Assembly (NCBI RefSeq): GCF_001644565.1
Contig: NZ_CP011387.1
Location: forward strand, 1,658,501 to 1,722,500
Source: Deinococcus puniceus
Lineage (GTDB): Bacteria; Deinococcota; Deinococci; Deinococcales; Deinococcaceae
Reading direction: 5' to 3'
DNA: 64,000 nt
In this document: piece after piece, positions 47,060-59,831 of the stretch
Layout of the letters: each line of letters begins with the position of its first letter
Numbering within the stretch: position 1 is the first letter of the stretch
Translations under genes and position numbers: made by a program
Notes under the pieces: model-generated
Told to the model about the DNA's origin: nothing
The model's input: the letters and a program-made list of their open reading frames with translations, nothing else
Databases searched by the model: none

Positions 47060-47959
47060 ATGACATTGCCCTTGATTGTGAGTGCTGGAGAAGCACTGAC
47101 CGACCTCGTGACCGGCGGCGGAAACGTCTGGAACGCCCATCCCGGAGGAGCAGGCTGGAACGTGGCGCGGGCCTGTGCGCGGCTGGGTGTGCCGAGTGCC
47201 TTTGCGGGTGCAGTGGGGCAAGACAACTTTGGCGACGACCTGCTGCGCGAATCGCTGGAAGCAGGCCTTGACCAGCGCTTTTTGCAGCGTGCGCCCGCCC
47301 CCACGCTGATGGCCGTGGTGTATTCCAAGTCGCCGCCCGCTTACCGCTTCTTAGGAGAAAACAGCGCCGATCTGCACTTCGACCCCACCGCCCTCCCCGA
47401 TGGCTGGCTGGGCGCGGCCCGCTGGCTGCATGTGGGAGGCATCAGCCTTGCACGCTGGCCGCTGGCCGATACGCTGCTCGGCGTGATCGAATCGGCGCGG
47501 GCAGCAGGCGTCAAGATCAGCTTTGATCCCAACGCCCGGATTGCTCACCGCCACCCCGACTATCCCGCCGTGTTTGGGGCCGTGATGCGCCGCGCCGACC
47601 TGATCAAGCTCAGCGACGAGGACTTGCACTTTTTCTTTCCCGGACGCAGCGAAGACGACGCCCTGCGCGATCTGCGCGGCATGAACGCCCGTTCACCCAT
47701 CGTGATCACACGCGGCGCGGCAGGCGCGACCTTGTTTCAGTCGGCGGGCCGTTTAGATTTGCCGACCACACCCGTACAGGTGATAGACACGGTGGGTGCG
47801 GGCGACGCCCTGTGTGCCGGAATGCTGGTCAGCGCCACCGAAAATCCCGACGCCCTCTGGAACGACCACCTGCAAGTCGGACTTCGCGCTGCCGCTGCCG
47901 CGTGTGCCCGCGCCGGAGCCTACGCGCCTACACGGGCCGATCTGAAAGCGTTGGGGTAA
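47060..47959 (+). CDS. PfkB-family carbohydrate kinase (fructokinase-like)
   Basis: 299 aa with both family signatures: [22 protein letters not shown] near the N-terminus and [14 protein letters not shown], including the catalytic Asp, near residue 250. The order matches fructokinases and ribokinases. The phosphorylated sugar is not determined. TAAAGT lies 8 nt before ATG 47060, a probable leaderless start. Confidence 0.9.
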   Translation: MTLPLIVSAGEALTDLVTGGGNVWNAHPGGAGWNVARACARLGVPSAFAGAVGQDNFGDDLLRESLEAGLDQRFLQRAPAPTLMAVVYSKSPPAYRFLGENSADLHFDPTALPDGWLGAARWLHVGGISLARWPLADTLLGVIESARAAGVKISFDPNARIAHRHPDYPAVFGAVMRRADLIKLSDEDLHFFFPGRSEDDALRDLRGMNARSPIVITRGAAGATLFQSAGRLDLPTTPVQVIDTVGAGDALCAGMLVSATENPDALWNDHLQVGLRAAAAACARAGAYAPTRADLKALG

Positions 47960-47966
47960 GGCAGGG

Positions 47967-48524
47967 CTACTCGCGCACCTGCTCCCAGCGCACAGCCTCG
48001 CCTGCCGCACACTGTGGGCAAGCCGAGGCCGAAAACGTTTGGTAGGGATGCGGCCACAGCGTCAGCAGAGGCACCTCTGGCAGCAGTGCCGTCTGACGCA
48101 CCGTCCAGACACTCAGGCCCACTACGGTATGGCCCGCCCGCCGCATTTCGGCCACCATCAGGCGGGCGTCGGTGCCCGTACTGATCAGGTCGTCTACCAG
48201 CACAACCCGCTGCGGGGATGCTGGAACGTTCATGCGGTGGAAGGTCATTTGCCCGTCTTGGAGGTTAACGAAGGCGACAGGCAAGGCCAGATGACGCGCC
48301 ACGAACGCGGCCAAGACTGCCCCGCATTGGCTGGCTCCGACAATCAGATCGGCGGTGGGCCAGTGGGTCTGGATGGACGCGGCTTGCGCTCGAGCCAACC
48401 CGTCCAGCCGCACCGGATCGCGTACCAGTTCTCCCTTTTCCAGCCAACCGTTCGCGTGCAGGCTGTTCTTAAAAACAGCGTGCCCGTCACGCCGTAGCCT
48501 ATCCGGCAGCCCTGATTCTGACAC
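47967..48524 (-). CDS. Phosphoribosyltransferase of the orotate-PRTase type
   Basis: 185 aa from a GTG at 48524. The PRPP-binding loop is VVLVDDLISTGTDARLM, and the hood region carries ADLIVGASQCGAVLAAFVARHL. A C-terminal CPQCAAGE motif could bind a metal, which is unusual for a plain OPRT. Substrate uncertain: orotate or another base. It ends 8 bp from the convergent PfkB gene and starts close after the HD-GYP gene, so it may be cotranscribed with that gene. Confidence 0.85.
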   Translation of the reverse strand: MSESGLPDRLRRDGHAVFKNSLHANGWLEKGELVRDPVRLDGLARAQAASIQTHWPTADLIVGASQCGAVLAAFVARHLALPVAFVNLQDGQMTFHRMNVPASPQRVVLVDDLISTGTDARLMVAEMRRAGHTVVGLSVWTVRQTALLPEVPLLTLWPHPYQTFSASACPQCAAGEAVRWEQVRE

Positions 48525-48540
48525 CCTAAAACACCCGGCT

Positions 48541-49896
48541 CTAAGACACGAGGCGGGCGTCGTCGTGTTCGGCCATCATTCGCAGGAAGGCTTCTACGTA
48601 CTGCGGATCGAACTGGCGGCCCGCCTGCATCCTGATCTCGTTCAGGGCGCGTTCGCGTGTCCAAGCGGGCTTGTAGGGCCGGGCGTTGGTGAGAGCGTCG
48701 AACACGTCGACGATGCTGAAGACCCGCGCCGTCTCGGGGATGTTCTGGCCGCGCAGGGCGGCGGGGTAGCCCGTGCCGTCCCAGCGTTCGTGGTGGTAGC
48801 GCACCAAGTCGAGCGTCTCTGCGGGTAAAAAATGCAGGTCTTGCAACATGTCGTAGCCCACGGTGGTATGGGTCTGAATAATGCGGCGTTCTCCGGCGTC
48901 CAGCGGGCCTTGCTTGTGCAGAATCCGGTCTGGAATCGCCAGTTTGCCCAGATCGTGCAGATACGCGCCCCAGCGCAGGGCTTTGACCTGATCTTCGTCC
49001 CAGCTCATGCGGCGGGCGAGGCGCACACTCATGCTGACGACCCGGCTGGTGTGGCCGCCAGTATCGTCGTCACGGCGCTCCAGCGCGGCTCCCAACGACC
49101 TCAACGTGACTTCGTTGGCGTCGCGCAGATCGCTGATGGCCTGCCACTGCCCCAGCTGCGACCCCAGCAACCGGGCAAACGAGGCGATGACGCTCTTTTC
49201 GTCCTCATCAAAATCACGGTCTTCGGCGCGGGTAATGATCAGCACGCCGAGGTGCGTGGTGGCCCGCCCGTACACGGGAGCCACATGGTATTTCTGGCGC
49301 TGGGCTTTGGGCAGCAGGCTCAGGGCTTCCTCTGCCACCCAGTGGTCGGCCTGTACGCTGCGGCTGTCGGTGTCGCTGGGGTGAATAGGCTGCTCCAGAA
49401 AGACCTCGTACGCGCCTTTGGCCGCCAGAATATGTGGCGTGCCCTTGCGGTAGGCCACGAAGGCCAAGTTGGGAGCTACGCGCAATTTGTCCAGAATGCC
49501 CACGCCAGCGCGGATGATCGCGTCGGCGTCGCGGGCGTCTGCCAATCGCTCGCTGCCCACCCGCAGGGCGTCTATAGTGTTGCGCTGCCACGCCATTTCC
49601 CGCACCGAGGCTTGCTCGCGCAGGGTCATCAGGCCAAGGCCGCCGATAACGCACAGTCCCCCCAACAACTCGGCAAGCGTGGGAGCCGAGCCGGGCAAGA
49701 CCAGAGACGCCAAGAAAGCGGCCGGGTACACAGCCAGGGCTACCCAGCGCCAGAGGCCTCTCAGCGGCCAGGACGCGGCGGCCAATACCAAGGCCGACCC
49801 GGCCAGCAAGCCCTGTTGGTCGGTCACCGCAGCGTATCCCAGCGCCAGCAACGCGAGTAACAGCATAAAATAGGTCAGGGGGCCGACACGGGACAC
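48541..49896 (-). CDS. Membrane GAF-HD-GYP protein, probable c-di-GMP phosphodiesterase
   Basis: 451 aa. Residues 5-95 hold four or so membrane segments; about 105-245 is a GAF-like sensor (VAPNLAFVAYRKG...GVLIITRAEDRDFDEDE). About 265-440 is HD-GYP: GGHTSRVV, the HD pair in AYLHDLGKLAIPD, THTTVGYDML, and YHHERWDGTGYP containing the GYP signature. It would degrade cyclic di-GMP. The GTG start at 49896 has TAAACT 6 nt upstream. Confidence 0.95.
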   Translation of the reverse strand: MSRVGPLTYFMLLLALLALGYAAVTDQQGLLAGSALVLAAASWPLRGLWRWVALAVYPAAFLASLVLPGSAPTLAELLGGLCVIGGLGLMTLREQASVREMAWQRNTIDALRVGSERLADARDADAIIRAGVGILDKLRVAPNLAFVAYRKGTPHILAAKGAYEVFLEQPIHPSDTDSRSVQADHWVAEEALSLLPKAQRQKYHVAPVYGRATTHLGVLIITRAEDRDFDEDEKSVIASFARLLGSQLGQWQAISDLRDANEVTLRSLGAALERRDDDTGGHTSRVVSMSVRLARRMSWDEDQVKALRWGAYLHDLGKLAIPDRILHKQGPLDAGERRIIQTHTTVGYDMLQDLHFLPAETLDLVRYHHERWDGTGYPAALRGQNIPETARVFSIVDVFDALTNARPYKPAWTRERALNEIRMQAGRQFDPQYVEAFLRMMAEHDDARLVS

Positions 49897-50085
49897 CCCA
49901 GAAGTTTAGCACTCGTTGTAGGGCATTCCTAAATGAACACAGGGCTGAGTGGCTTCGCCCACTCTGACCAAGTGGGAAGTTCACATCAACATATCCTCAT
50001 CTGGAGAGTAAGGCCCAGTCAGGCAGGGCCGGGCAGCGGCGGGGTATTGTAAAACCGTGAGAGGCAAGCTTGGGGAGACCCGCCC

Positions 50086-50817
<732 letters not shown>

Positions 50818-50934
50818 GGGCAGATTCAGACGGCTGGATTGACTCCATATCTGGCTCAACCGTTGGCCGAACATGGGTGAGGTGTTCAGGCAAGCTCCGG
50901 TGCCTAAGCCGGGGGCCGGGGGTATGCTCTGCGC

Positions 50935-52581
<1,647 letters not shown>

Positions 52582-52586
52582 AGCAA

Positions 52587-52649
52587 GAACGTGGATCGTA
52601 GAGCGTGGAGACAGCCAAAACCACGTTCTACGACCCACTCTCTACGTTC
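52587..52649. repeat. GTGGATCGTAGA inverted element after pgi
   Basis: GAACGTGGATCGTAGAGCG on the left pairs imperfectly with CCACGTTCTACGACCCAC and CTCTACGTTC on the right, around an AGACAGCCAAAA loop. It lies between the convergent pgi and wecB-like genes. Confidence 0.75.
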
Positions 52650-52654
52650 GCTCC

Positions 52655-53827
52655 TCAGCCCCAATCGTCGGGCCGCTTCCCCAGCCCAAAGTGCCAAGCA
52701 ATCGCCGCTGCGATGCGCCCGGACGCCTGCCCGTCGCCGTAAGGGTTGCGAGCGGCCCGCATGGCGGCCAACGTCGACTCGTTGCCCAGCAGTTCGGTCA
52801 GCACGCGTTCTAGCTGCGTGGGATCGTTTCCGGCCAGCTTCAGCACGCCTGCTTCTACACCTTCGGGGCGTTCGGTCACGTTGCGCAGCACCGCCACAGG
52901 CACGCCCAGCGCCGCACCTTCTTCTTGCAGACCGCCCGAATCGGTGGCAAGGAGCGCACTGGCGGCCATCAGCGGGGCCATGTCGCTGTAGTCCAGCGGA
53001 TCGGTGAGTTCGAAATTGGGCAGCGCCCCCAGTACAGGCCGCACGGCTTCCTGCACGGCGGGCGACAGGTGAACGGGATAGATGAAATGGGTTTCAGGGA
53101 AGGCCCCAGCAACGCGGGCCAACGCTGCGGCCATTTCCCGCATCATGGGCTGGTTTTCCCGGCGGTGCATGGTCACGGTCACGAGGCGCTGACCCTTCTG
53201 CACGCGGGCTTGCCAGTCGGGGCGCAGAGGCACGCGGCCTGCCACTTCGCGCACGGCATCTACCGCCGTTTGCCCCGTCACCACGATATTGCCGGGCGCT
53301 TTGCCTTCCCGCAACAGGTTGGCCTTGCTGCCCGCTGTGGGCGAGAAATCCAGCGTAGACAGCACTCCAGTCAAGCGGCGGTTGGCTTCTTCGGGGAACG
53401 GCTCGCTGAGGCTGCCACTTCGCAGGCCCGCTTCCACATGGCCCACCGGAATACCCTCGTAAAAGGCGCTGAGGGCCACACAAAACGATGTAGATGTATC
53501 GCCGTGAACCAGCACCATATCGGCTTCCATCTGACGCAGCAGCTTGCCCGAAGGCGGCACGATGCGGGCAGTCAGGTCAGCCAGCGTTTGGCGGTCTGTC
53601 ATCACGTTCAGGTCTTCATCGGGGGTGAGGCCGAAGACCGCGAGTGCGCCGTCCAGCATTTGGCGTTGCTGCCCGGTGGACAGGATCAGGGGCCGCAGGC
53701 CCGGATGAGCAGCGATGGCAGCGTACACGGGGGCCATTTTGGTGGCTTCGGGGCGGGTGCCGAAGGCGAGGACGATGGTTTTGGGAGCGGGCGTTTGGGA
53801 ATCGGCAGCAGACATCGGGGGCATCAT
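52655..53827 (-). CDS. wecB: UDP-N-acetylglucosamine 2-epimerase (non-hydrolysing)
   Basis: 390 aa with the family blocks [66 protein letters not shown] and [13 protein letters not shown]. It converts UDP-GlcNAc to UDP-ManNAc for envelope glycans. The start at 53827 is preceded by GGAAAG and lies 1 bp after the stop of the WecA-like gene; an ATG at 53824 or 53815 is possible. The pair forms an operon for polyprenyl-linked glycan precursors. Confidence 0.92.
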   Translation of the reverse strand: MMPPMSAADSQTPAPKTIVLAFGTRPEATKMAPVYAAIAAHPGLRPLILSTGQQRQMLDGALAVFGLTPDEDLNVMTDRQTLADLTARIVPPSGKLLRQMEADMVLVHGDTSTSFCVALSAFYEGIPVGHVEAGLRSGSLSEPFPEEANRRLTGVLSTLDFSPTAGSKANLLREGKAPGNIVVTGQTAVDAVREVAGRVPLRPDWQARVQKGQRLVTVTMHRRENQPMMREMAAALARVAGAFPETHFIYPVHLSPAVQEAVRPVLGALPNFELTDPLDYSDMAPLMAASALLATDSGGLQEEGAALGVPVAVLRNVTERPEGVEAGVLKLAGNDPTQLERVLTELLGNESTLAAMRAARNPYGDGQASGRIAAAIAWHFGLGKRPDDWG

Positions 53828-53828
53828 C

Positions 53829-55007
53829 TCAGCTTTCCTGCTGGCTGGGAACTTCTGTCTGAACAGCGGAAGTCTGAGCCGCTGAAAGTTGGGCCTCTGA
53901 GGGCTGGGCACGCATGCGGCGGTGGGCCACGAACCACAAGCAGGCCGAGACCACCACGCCCGTGAGCAGAATGACGCTGCCAGACACGCCTTGCAGCCAC
54001 ATCCCCATCATGCCGCAGACGAGCGAGACCGCCCAGAGGATGACGGCGGTGCGGCGGGCGCTGGCGGTGCGGGCCAACACCCGGAAGTGAATATGGGTTT
54101 TGTCGGGGTGGCCCAGCGGATTGCGAATCCCGCGTGCCAGCCGCCCAATCACGACTTGGGTGGTGTCCAGCACAGGCAGCGCCAACACGATCAGCGGCAC
54201 GATCAGGCTGGCCCCGGCGCTGAGCTTGAGGGTTCCCAGCAGGCTTACAGCGGCCAGCGTATAGCCGATCAGATACGAACCCGTATCGCCCATGATAATG
54301 CGGCTGGGATTGAAATTGTGGCGCAGATACCCCAACGTCGCGCCCGCGAGTCCGGCCAGCAAAATGACGGCTGCCGCCCGGTCAGGGAACTGGGCCGCTG
54401 TTACCAACAGCACCATACTCACTACGAAGCCCACGCCGCCTACCACGCCGTCTACACCGTCCAGCAGGTTCACCGAATTGGTCAGGCCTACGATCCAGAC
54501 CACCGTGATCAGGTTGCTGAGCACGATATTCAAGGCGTCGGGCAGGGCGGGAATGAACGGGATGGCGTTCAGGTCTATTCTCAGGCCGTTGACGATGAGG
54601 AGGAAGGCTGCCAACGTTTGCACCAGCAAGCGCGACAGCGGCGACAGGTTGAACTGATCGTCGATAAATCCGGTCAGCACCAGCAGGGACGCGCCCAGCA
54701 GAATGGCTAAAACTTGAATGTTCACCACTTCGATGACGATGGGCCGTAGCGCCCACGCCACCACGACGCTCAGAATAAATCCAGCGAAAATGGCTAGCCC
54801 CCCCGCGTTGGGGAGCGGCTCCTTGTTGATCCTGCGGGCATTGGGCTGATCGGCCCAGCCCACCTGAATGGCAAAAGCCCGCACACTGGGAATAAAGCGC
54901 CAAGTGAACACCCATGCCGTGAAAAACGTGAGCAGCACGCTGAGAAAACCCCGTCCCAACAGATCCGCGATACCAACTTGCGCCGCGAGCGCCTTCAAAG
55001 AATCCAT
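53829..55007 (-). CDS. Polyprenyl-phosphate GlcNAc-1-phosphate transferase (WecA/TagO-like)
   Basis: 392 aa with about ten membrane segments. The MraY/WecA motifs are present: [35 protein letters not shown] (Asp pair), [38 protein letters not shown] and the cytoplasmic [12 protein letters not shown]. It loads a sugar-1-phosphate, probably GlcNAc or MurNAc-type, onto undecaprenyl phosphate. It is cotranscribed with the wecB gene. The last 30 residues are Gln/Ser/Ala-rich. Confidence 0.92.
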   Translation of the reverse strand: MDSLKALAAQVGIADLLGRGFLSVLLTFFTAWVFTWRFIPSVRAFAIQVGWADQPNARRINKEPLPNAGGLAIFAGFILSVVVAWALRPIVIEVVNIQVLAILLGASLLVLTGFIDDQFNLSPLSRLLVQTLAAFLLIVNGLRIDLNAIPFIPALPDALNIVLSNLITVVWIVGLTNSVNLLDGVDGVVGGVGFVVSMVLLVTAAQFPDRAAAVILLAGLAGATLGYLRHNFNPSRIIMGDTGSYLIGYTLAAVSLLGTLKLSAGASLIVPLIVLALPVLDTTQVVIGRLARGIRNPLGHPDKTHIHFRVLARTASARRTAVILWAVSLVCGMMGMWLQGVSGSVILLTGVVVSACLWFVAHRRMRAQPSEAQLSAAQTSAVQTEVPSQQES

Positions 55008-55173
55008 AACCTGACCGAAGTGTAAAGGTCTGGAATGAGGAATGCGTCGTCAGGAAGGTGGAGGGGAGGAGGTCAGAGCATCAGCGCGAAAACTGCGGTG
55101 CAGGTCTAGAACGGAATGTAATCGGCCAGCACGGCTTTCTCGCGTTCTCCAGCCCACTGTCCACATCCTACCC

Positions 55174-56475
55174 TCAGTTCCCGTGTAGCCCCTGCTTAGG
55201 CGGCGCAGGCGGCTCGGTTCTGGGGGCTTCCCTCTTCGTCACCTGAGCTTTCAGCACAGTTAGGGCGGCGTCCAGCGTGGTGTCTTGCCCGGTGCTGGTT
55301 AGGGCGGCGATGTCGGTGGGGGCCAGAATATCGGGGGTAATCCGGTCTGGCAGGGGCTTGTCGGCGGCGTCGAAGGCTTTCAGGATGGTCAGGCCCAGCA
55401 CGCCGCCATCGGGCAGGGGCCGGAAGTTGACGCCACTGTTGCCCACGCCGCGTGTGACCTCGCCAATGGCAGTGGCCCCAGACAACCGGGCGTAGTGGGT
55501 GAACACTTCGGCACACGACGCGGTATTTGGGCCGATCAGCACGGCCACCGGCTGTTTCCACACGGCCCAGTCCGGGCGGGCCATCCGCGCTACCGGCGAC
55601 ATGACCTCATCGCCAAGTAAACCGCCGTAGGTGAAGCCGCCCCGCTCGAACCGGGCGCGGTAGATGGTGGGGCCGAACACGCTGCTGGCCGCCACACACT
55701 CGTTCAAGCTGCCACCGCCGTTGTAGCGCAGGTCTACGATCAGCGCCTCGGCATTGGCCCGCTTGGCCTCGCCCACCCGCTCCAGAAAGAGTTCGGCGCT
55801 GTCGGATGACAGGAAGGTGGGGTACTGAATCAGTGCCGTGCGTCCGCCCTCACCCACCCAACTCAGGGTCGGTTCGTCGCGTGCCTGCAAGTTTTGGGGG
55901 GTCAGGGTCACGGTGCGCTCTGGGGTTCCGGCACGCTTCACACTCACGCTCATGGGGGAATTGGCCCGCTCCAGCCGCACAAATTCATTGGGGCCGATGG
56001 GTTGATCGGTTCCGGCCTGCTCACCATTGACCTGAGTCAGGAGGTCGAAGCGGCGCACTCCGGCACGCTCGGCGGGGCTTCCCGGCATCACCGACACCAC
56101 CAACAGGCCGCCCGCTACCCGGCTCACCCGCGCTCCGGTTCGGGGCACCGATTTGTTCTGACTCACCTCGGCCAACCGCTCGGCAGCTTCGGCGTCACGC
56201 ACGTTGGTATGGGCGTCACCCAGTTCCTTCAGCATGTCGGTAATGACGGCGCGGCCTGTGCCGTAGTCGCACGATTCCGCCTGTGCCTCGCAGCGTTCGG
56301 CCAGAATCGGCGCGTACTTTTGGGCCAGCGCCACCCGGTCTACCGTAGACCAGCCGTAATACCCGGTCTGCACCGCTTTGGTCACGGTGTCGAACAGGTC
56401 GGTGGCAGGGCTGGCAGCGGCTAAACCACAGGTCAGGGCAAGCAGGAGCGCGGGCACGCAGCGGAGTTGTGGCAC
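55174..56475 (-). CDS. Secreted S41-family peptidase with PDZ domain
   Basis: 433 aa with a signal peptide (cleavage near LAAASPA). A helical N-terminal part is followed by a PDZ domain (about 130-200: [33 protein letters not shown]) and the peptidase core: [16 protein letters not shown], nucleophile region [15 protein letters not shown] and [11 protein letters not shown]. Where CtpA has the catalytic Lys (FGKG), this protein has Val (RGVG), so it may use a tricorn-like mechanism or be inactive. The GTG start at 56475 has TACGCT 6 nt upstream. Confidence 0.88.
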   Translation of the reverse strand: MPQLRCVPALLLALTCGLAAASPATDLFDTVTKAVQTGYYGWSTVDRVALAQKYAPILAERCEAQAESCDYGTGRAVITDMLKELGDAHTNVRDAEAAERLAEVSQNKSVPRTGARVSRVAGGLLVVSVMPGSPAERAGVRRFDLLTQVNGEQAGTDQPIGPNEFVRLERANSPMSVSVKRAGTPERTVTLTPQNLQARDEPTLSWVGEGGRTALIQYPTFLSSDSAELFLERVGEAKRANAEALIVDLRYNGGGSLNECVAASSVFGPTIYRARFERGGFTYGGLLGDEVMSPVARMARPDWAVWKQPVAVLIGPNTASCAEVFTHYARLSGATAIGEVTRGVGNSGVNFRPLPDGGVLGLTILKAFDAADKPLPDRITPDILAPTDIAALTSTGQDTTLDAALTVLKAQVTKREAPRTEPPAPPKQGLHGN

Positions 56476-56805
56476 GGCCTCAGCGTAGCGCGGCGGGGGT
56501 AGAAATCATGGTCTATGGGGTTACGCTTGAGGACGGCTGGCTTTTGGGTGGCCCCCGTTGGGTGAAGGTAGGCGGGTCTGTTTTCTCCCACGTTGGACTC
56601 CCCCACCCCCCAAAGGAGTAAGGGGAGTTAACGCTCCGCTGAGGAGGATCGATCTTGTCGCATATAGACTCGGCTAAATCGTTCGTTCGAAGCAGAATCG
56701 GCAGTTTGTCCTGAAATGGAATTGGCCCGGCTACTGCGTGGACGACGGCCTCACACGGACTTGGGCGGGAATGATCTGGGGTGGCGGTGTTAGACGATTT
56801 TTCTC
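56476..56805. other. Gene-free spacer holding copy B of the dispersed repeat
   Basis: No coding frame or RNA gene is apparent. The left 100 bp would contain the promoter of the S41 gene; the remainder is the repeat listed at 56584-56790. Confidence 0.6.
56584..56790 (+). repeat. Dispersed non-coding repeat, copy B
   Basis: Homologous to 2098-2319 in the same orientation, about 15 bp shorter because the C-rich tract is contracted. It lies 15 bp before the Nudix stop codon. Conserved blocks are given under copy A. Confidence 0.8.
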
Positions 56806-57297
56806 TTATTCCCGGTAATGCACCATATGCTGCACTTCTGGCGAGGCGAGGAGTGAAGGCAGTCGCCCCACCAAAAACGCAGGCCGGACATCCACAGTTT
56901 GCAGGTCTTCTAGCGCGAACCAGTCGAACGTCACACCCTCATCCAACTTGTTGGCGAAACTGCTGCTCGGAAGCTGCGGGCAACCCGCCGCCAGATAGAA
57001 GAATTGCAAACTGTGTATTTCTTGGCCTCCCATCTGCCCAAACAATTCAGCCACCAGAGCCAGCCGCAATTCACCCAACACCGCGCCTGTTTCTTCCAAG
57101 AATTCGCGGCGTGCGGCTTGTTCGCTGGCCTCTCCGCTTTGGATGCGGCCACCGGGCGTAAACCAGAAATCCGCGTGGTTGAACTTGTTCAGCAGCAGAT
57201 GACCATCCCGCACGATCAGAACGGCGGCGCGGGCGCTGAAGCGGATTTGGCCCAAATGCAGGTCTACGTCAAGACTCTCAGTTTCAAGAAGCGTCAC
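56806..57297 (-). CDS. Nudix hydrolase
   Basis: 163 aa with a complete Nudix box, [23 protein letters not shown] (positions about 50-72; key residues G, E, REF-EE). The ADFWFTPGG lead-in is typical of (d)NTP or sugar-nucleotide pyrophosphatases. Substrate unknown. Its ATG overlaps the stop of the FAH-family gene as ATGA. Deinococcus genomes are rich in Nudix genes. Confidence 0.92.
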   Translation of the reverse strand: MTLLETESLDVDLHLGQIRFSARAAVLIVRDGHLLLNKFNHADFWFTPGGRIQSGEASEQAARREFLEETGAVLGELRLALVAELFGQMGGQEIHSLQFFYLAAGCPQLPSSSFANKLDEGVTFDWFALEDLQTVDVRPAFLVGRLPSLLASPEVQHMVHYRE

Positions 57298-58046
57298 CCG
57301 ATCAGCGTCGTCAGTACGCCCACGCCTTCCACCTCAACCTCTACCGTGTCGCCCTTTTCCAGTGGCCCCACGCCTTCGGGGGTTCCGGTCAGCACCACGT
57401 CGCCGGGTTCCAGCGTCACAAAGCGGGTGATGTAGGTCAGGATCTGAACCACGTCGAAGATCATCTGGTTGGTGCGGCCATCTTGCCGGGTCTGGCCGTT
57501 CACGCGGGTCTGCACGCGCAGGTCAGCCGGATTCAAGTCGGTTTCCAGCCAAGGCCCCAACGGACAAAAGCGGTCAGCAGCTTTGGCGCGGAACCATTGC
57601 AAGTCGGTTTTCTGGCGGTCACGGGCGGTCAGGTCTAGACCGCAGGTGTAGCCCAGTACGGCGTCCAGCGCGTCTTCAGGCGTCAGGTTGCGGGCTTGCT
57701 TGCCCATCACCAGTGCCAATTCACCTTCAAAGTGAAAACTCTCTGTCCAGTCGGGCTTTTCTACGGTGCCGCCGGGTTCGGCCAGCGCATTTGGCCCTTT
57801 CAGGAAAATGCCGGGTTCGGTGGGGAGGCCTGCCGTGTCGTTGCCCAGTTCCCGAATATGATCGAGGTAATTGCGGCCCACACACACGATTTTGCTGGGT
57901 TCGGCAGGGGCCAGTAGGGTTGCTTCGGCAAAAGCCACCGTTTGGCCTGTGCGCTCTCCAGTCACGCCGCGCGTCAAATAAACCATGTCGTTGTCGAGTT
58001 GGCCCCAGTGTGGCCCGCTTTCGGTCTGAATTCGGACAATCCGCAT
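57294..58046 (-). CDS. Fumarylacetoacetate hydrolase-family protein
   Basis: 250 aa. It shows [16 protein letters not shown], the metal-binding Glu residues in [12 protein letters not shown], the Asp in [24 protein letters not shown] and [12 protein letters not shown]. Such enzymes are hydratases, decarboxylases or hydrolases of beta-dicarbonyl acids; close relatives decarboxylate oxaloacetate or cleave acylpyruvates. TATGCT lies 6 nt before ATG 58046. It forms a two-gene unit with the Nudix gene. Confidence 0.93.
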   Translation of the reverse strand: MRIVRIQTESGPHWGQLDNDMVYLTRGVTGERTGQTVAFAEATLLAPAEPSKIVCVGRNYLDHIRELGNDTAGLPTEPGIFLKGPNALAEPGGTVEKPDWTESFHFEGELALVMGKQARNLTPEDALDAVLGYTCGLDLTARDRQKTDLQWFRAKAADRFCPLGPWLETDLNPADLRVQTRVNGQTRQDGRTNQMIFDVVQILTYITRFVTLEPGDVVLTGTPEGVGPLEKGDTVEVEVEGVGVLTTLIG

Positions 58047-58077
58047 GGGCCAAGCATAGAGCAGTTCTCCGAATTAC

Positions 58078-58104
58078 GTGATCAGAAAAAAGACTTCTGA
58101 TCAC
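58078..58104. promoter_or_regulatory. Perfect inverted repeat, candidate operator
   Basis: GTGATCAGAA and TTCTGATCAC are exact reverse complements around a 7-nt centre (AAAAGAC). It lies 32 bp upstream of the FAH start and 166 bp upstream of the divergent aminotransferase start, overlapping the likely FAH -35 region. It could also be a hairpin. Confidence 0.5.
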
Positions 58105-58270
58105 TCCATTCTCCGTCCTGCTCGGTACAATTCACTCGCTCCGCTCGGTCATTATGATGACAAATGCTCTAGGGCGCGGAAGCCAAACCGTCTGCCCTAT
58201 GTCGCTCCCCAAAGCCGCATGGCGTGAACCGACCCGGCGCGATCCCGCCCGTGCGGATAGACTAGCCCGC

Positions 58271-59734
58271 ATGACTGTTGGCCTTCCCGATGGGTTTATT
58301 CGCGCAAGTGAGGTGCTGGACGAGCGTTTTGCCGGAACAGCGGCGCGGCAACTCGATCAGCAATTTGGCAATGAAGAATTGCTGTACGGCCTGAATCTGC
58401 TGGGATTGGCCGGGCCGTTTTCGCGGGTCACGCCGTGGGAACTGGAGGATGAAGCGGGCGTGCGGCGCATCAACGCTTCCGGCTACGCGGCCACCCCGTT
58501 TGGCGAAATGCCCCCCGTGCTGACCGACTTTTTGCAGGACTTCTTGACCAAAAACCGGGCGATGGGCCTGCCGCAGCAATCGTCGGGGCCTTGGCGGGCG
58601 GCGCTGCAAACCAATCTGGTGCGCCTGCTGGCCCGCGAACTGCCCAGCCACACCGATTCGCAGGTGTTTTTCTGCTCCAGCGGCACCGAGGCCATAGAGG
58701 GCGCACTGAAGTTTGCCAAAGCGTGGCGGCCCAAAGCCAAGTTTCAGATTTCGTTTTCCAGCGGCTATCACGGCAAAACGCTGGGCAGCCTGAGCCTCAC
58801 GCCCAATCCCGAATATCAGGATGTGTTTCGGCCACTCGTACCGGGAGCGCTGACCTGTCCATACGGCGACCTGACCGCGCTGACCAGCCTGATCCGGCGT
58901 GTCGGCCCCGACAACGTGGTGTGCGTAGTGGTGGAACCCATTCAGGGCGAAGGCGGCGTGAACATTCCGCCCGCCGGATTCCTGAGCGGGCTAGGCGAAC
59001 TGTGCCGCAAGTACGGAATTGTGGTCATTGCCGACGAAATCCAGACTGGACTGGGCCGCACTGGGCATTGGTTCGAATCGGCGGCGCAGGGGTTAGATGC
59101 CGACATCATCACGCTCGCCAAGCCGCTGGGCGGCGGCATGACCGCAGTGGGCGCGACCATCGTTCGGCACGCCATTTACAAAAAGATGCTGGGCGGCCTC
59201 AGCAGCAAACGGCACTCCAACACCTTCGGCGGCGGCGCGATGGCGATGGCGGTGGGTCTGAAGTCACTGGAATACCTGATGGACAATGACCTGCCCGCCC
59301 GCAGTCTGAAACTGGGCGAATTGGGACTGGCCCGCCTGAGAACCATTCAGGCCGAGTACCCCAGATTGCTGGAAGATGTGCGCGGCCAAGGGCTGCTGCT
59401 GGCGATGCAGTTTAAGCCCATGCTGGGGCTGCCCCTGCCCGAAGTACTCAAGGAACTGGTGTTCGAGGCCACCGCGATTCTGGCCCTGCGCGAACTGCAC
59501 GGCAGCGGCGTGATGGGCAATCTCAGCCTCAGCTCCAAGCGCACGGTACGCCTGACGCCCGCGCTGGACATGCCCGAAGACGTATTCAAGATCATGATGA
59601 ACCGCGTGGCCGACTTTGCCGCTCGCAACCCGGCGTCACGCCATATTCTGACCAATACGCCGCCCGCCATGACGGCGAAACTGGCGAAATTTGCAGCGAG
59701 CAAGCCGAAAAAACGGACGCCCAGCGACGGGTAA
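58271..59734 (+). CDS. Class III PLP aminotransferase
   Basis: 487 aa. The PLP site is complete: [57 protein letters not shown] (Asp255) and [10 protein letters not shown] (Lys284). A helical N-terminal extension of about 60 residues is longer than in ornithine aminotransferases and recalls putrescine- or polyketide-associated members. The amine donor is not determined. TAGACT 7 nt before ATG 58271 supports this start over the longer open frame. A GTGGATCGTAGA-type element follows. Confidence 0.92.
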   Translation: MTVGLPDGFIRASEVLDERFAGTAARQLDQQFGNEELLYGLNLLGLAGPFSRVTPWELEDEAGVRRINASGYAATPFGEMPPVLTDFLQDFLTKNRAMGLPQQSSGPWRAALQTNLVRLLARELPSHTDSQVFFCSSGTEAIEGALKFAKAWRPKAKFQISFSSGYHGKTLGSLSLTPNPEYQDVFRPLVPGALTCPYGDLTALTSLIRRVGPDNVVCVVVEPIQGEGGVNIPPAGFLSGLGELCRKYGIVVIADEIQTGLGRTGHWFESAAQGLDADIITLAKPLGGGMTAVGATIVRHAIYKKMLGGLSSKRHSNTFGGGAMAMAVGLKSLEYLMDNDLPARSLKLGELGLARLRTIQAEYPRLLEDVRGQGLLLAMQFKPMLGLPLPEVLKELVFEATAILALRELHGSGVMGNLSLSSKRTVRLTPALDMPEDVFKIMMNRVADFAARNPASRHILTNTPPAMTAKLAKFAASKPKKRTPSDG

Positions 59735-59751
59735 AAGCCCGAATGTGGAAT

Positions 59752-59805
59752 GGAGAGGGTGGATAGTGGTTGGGCTATTCCCACTGTCCACGATCCACCC
59801 TCTCC
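59752..59805. repeat. GTGGATCGTAGA-type inverted element
   Basis: GGAGAGGGTGGAT...AGTGG on the left pairs with CCACTGTCCACGATCCACC and CTCTCC on the right, giving a stem of about 18 bp with one 7-nt bulge. It lies between the convergent aminotransferase and DUF1517 genes. Confidence 0.78.
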
Positions 59806-59831
59806 GATCTCTGATCCGGCCCACCCACCCC

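Noticed and set aside
52655..55007. Assigning the WecB/WecA-like pair to the 16-26 kb polysaccharide system
   Set aside because: Pel-type synthesis does not need a polyprenyl carrier, and the genes are about 27 kb away; they more likely serve another envelope glycan.
59026..59080. A GGTTCGAATC-like string suggesting a tRNA T-arm
   Set aside because: It lies within the class III aminotransferase coding frame and no cloverleaf can be built around it.
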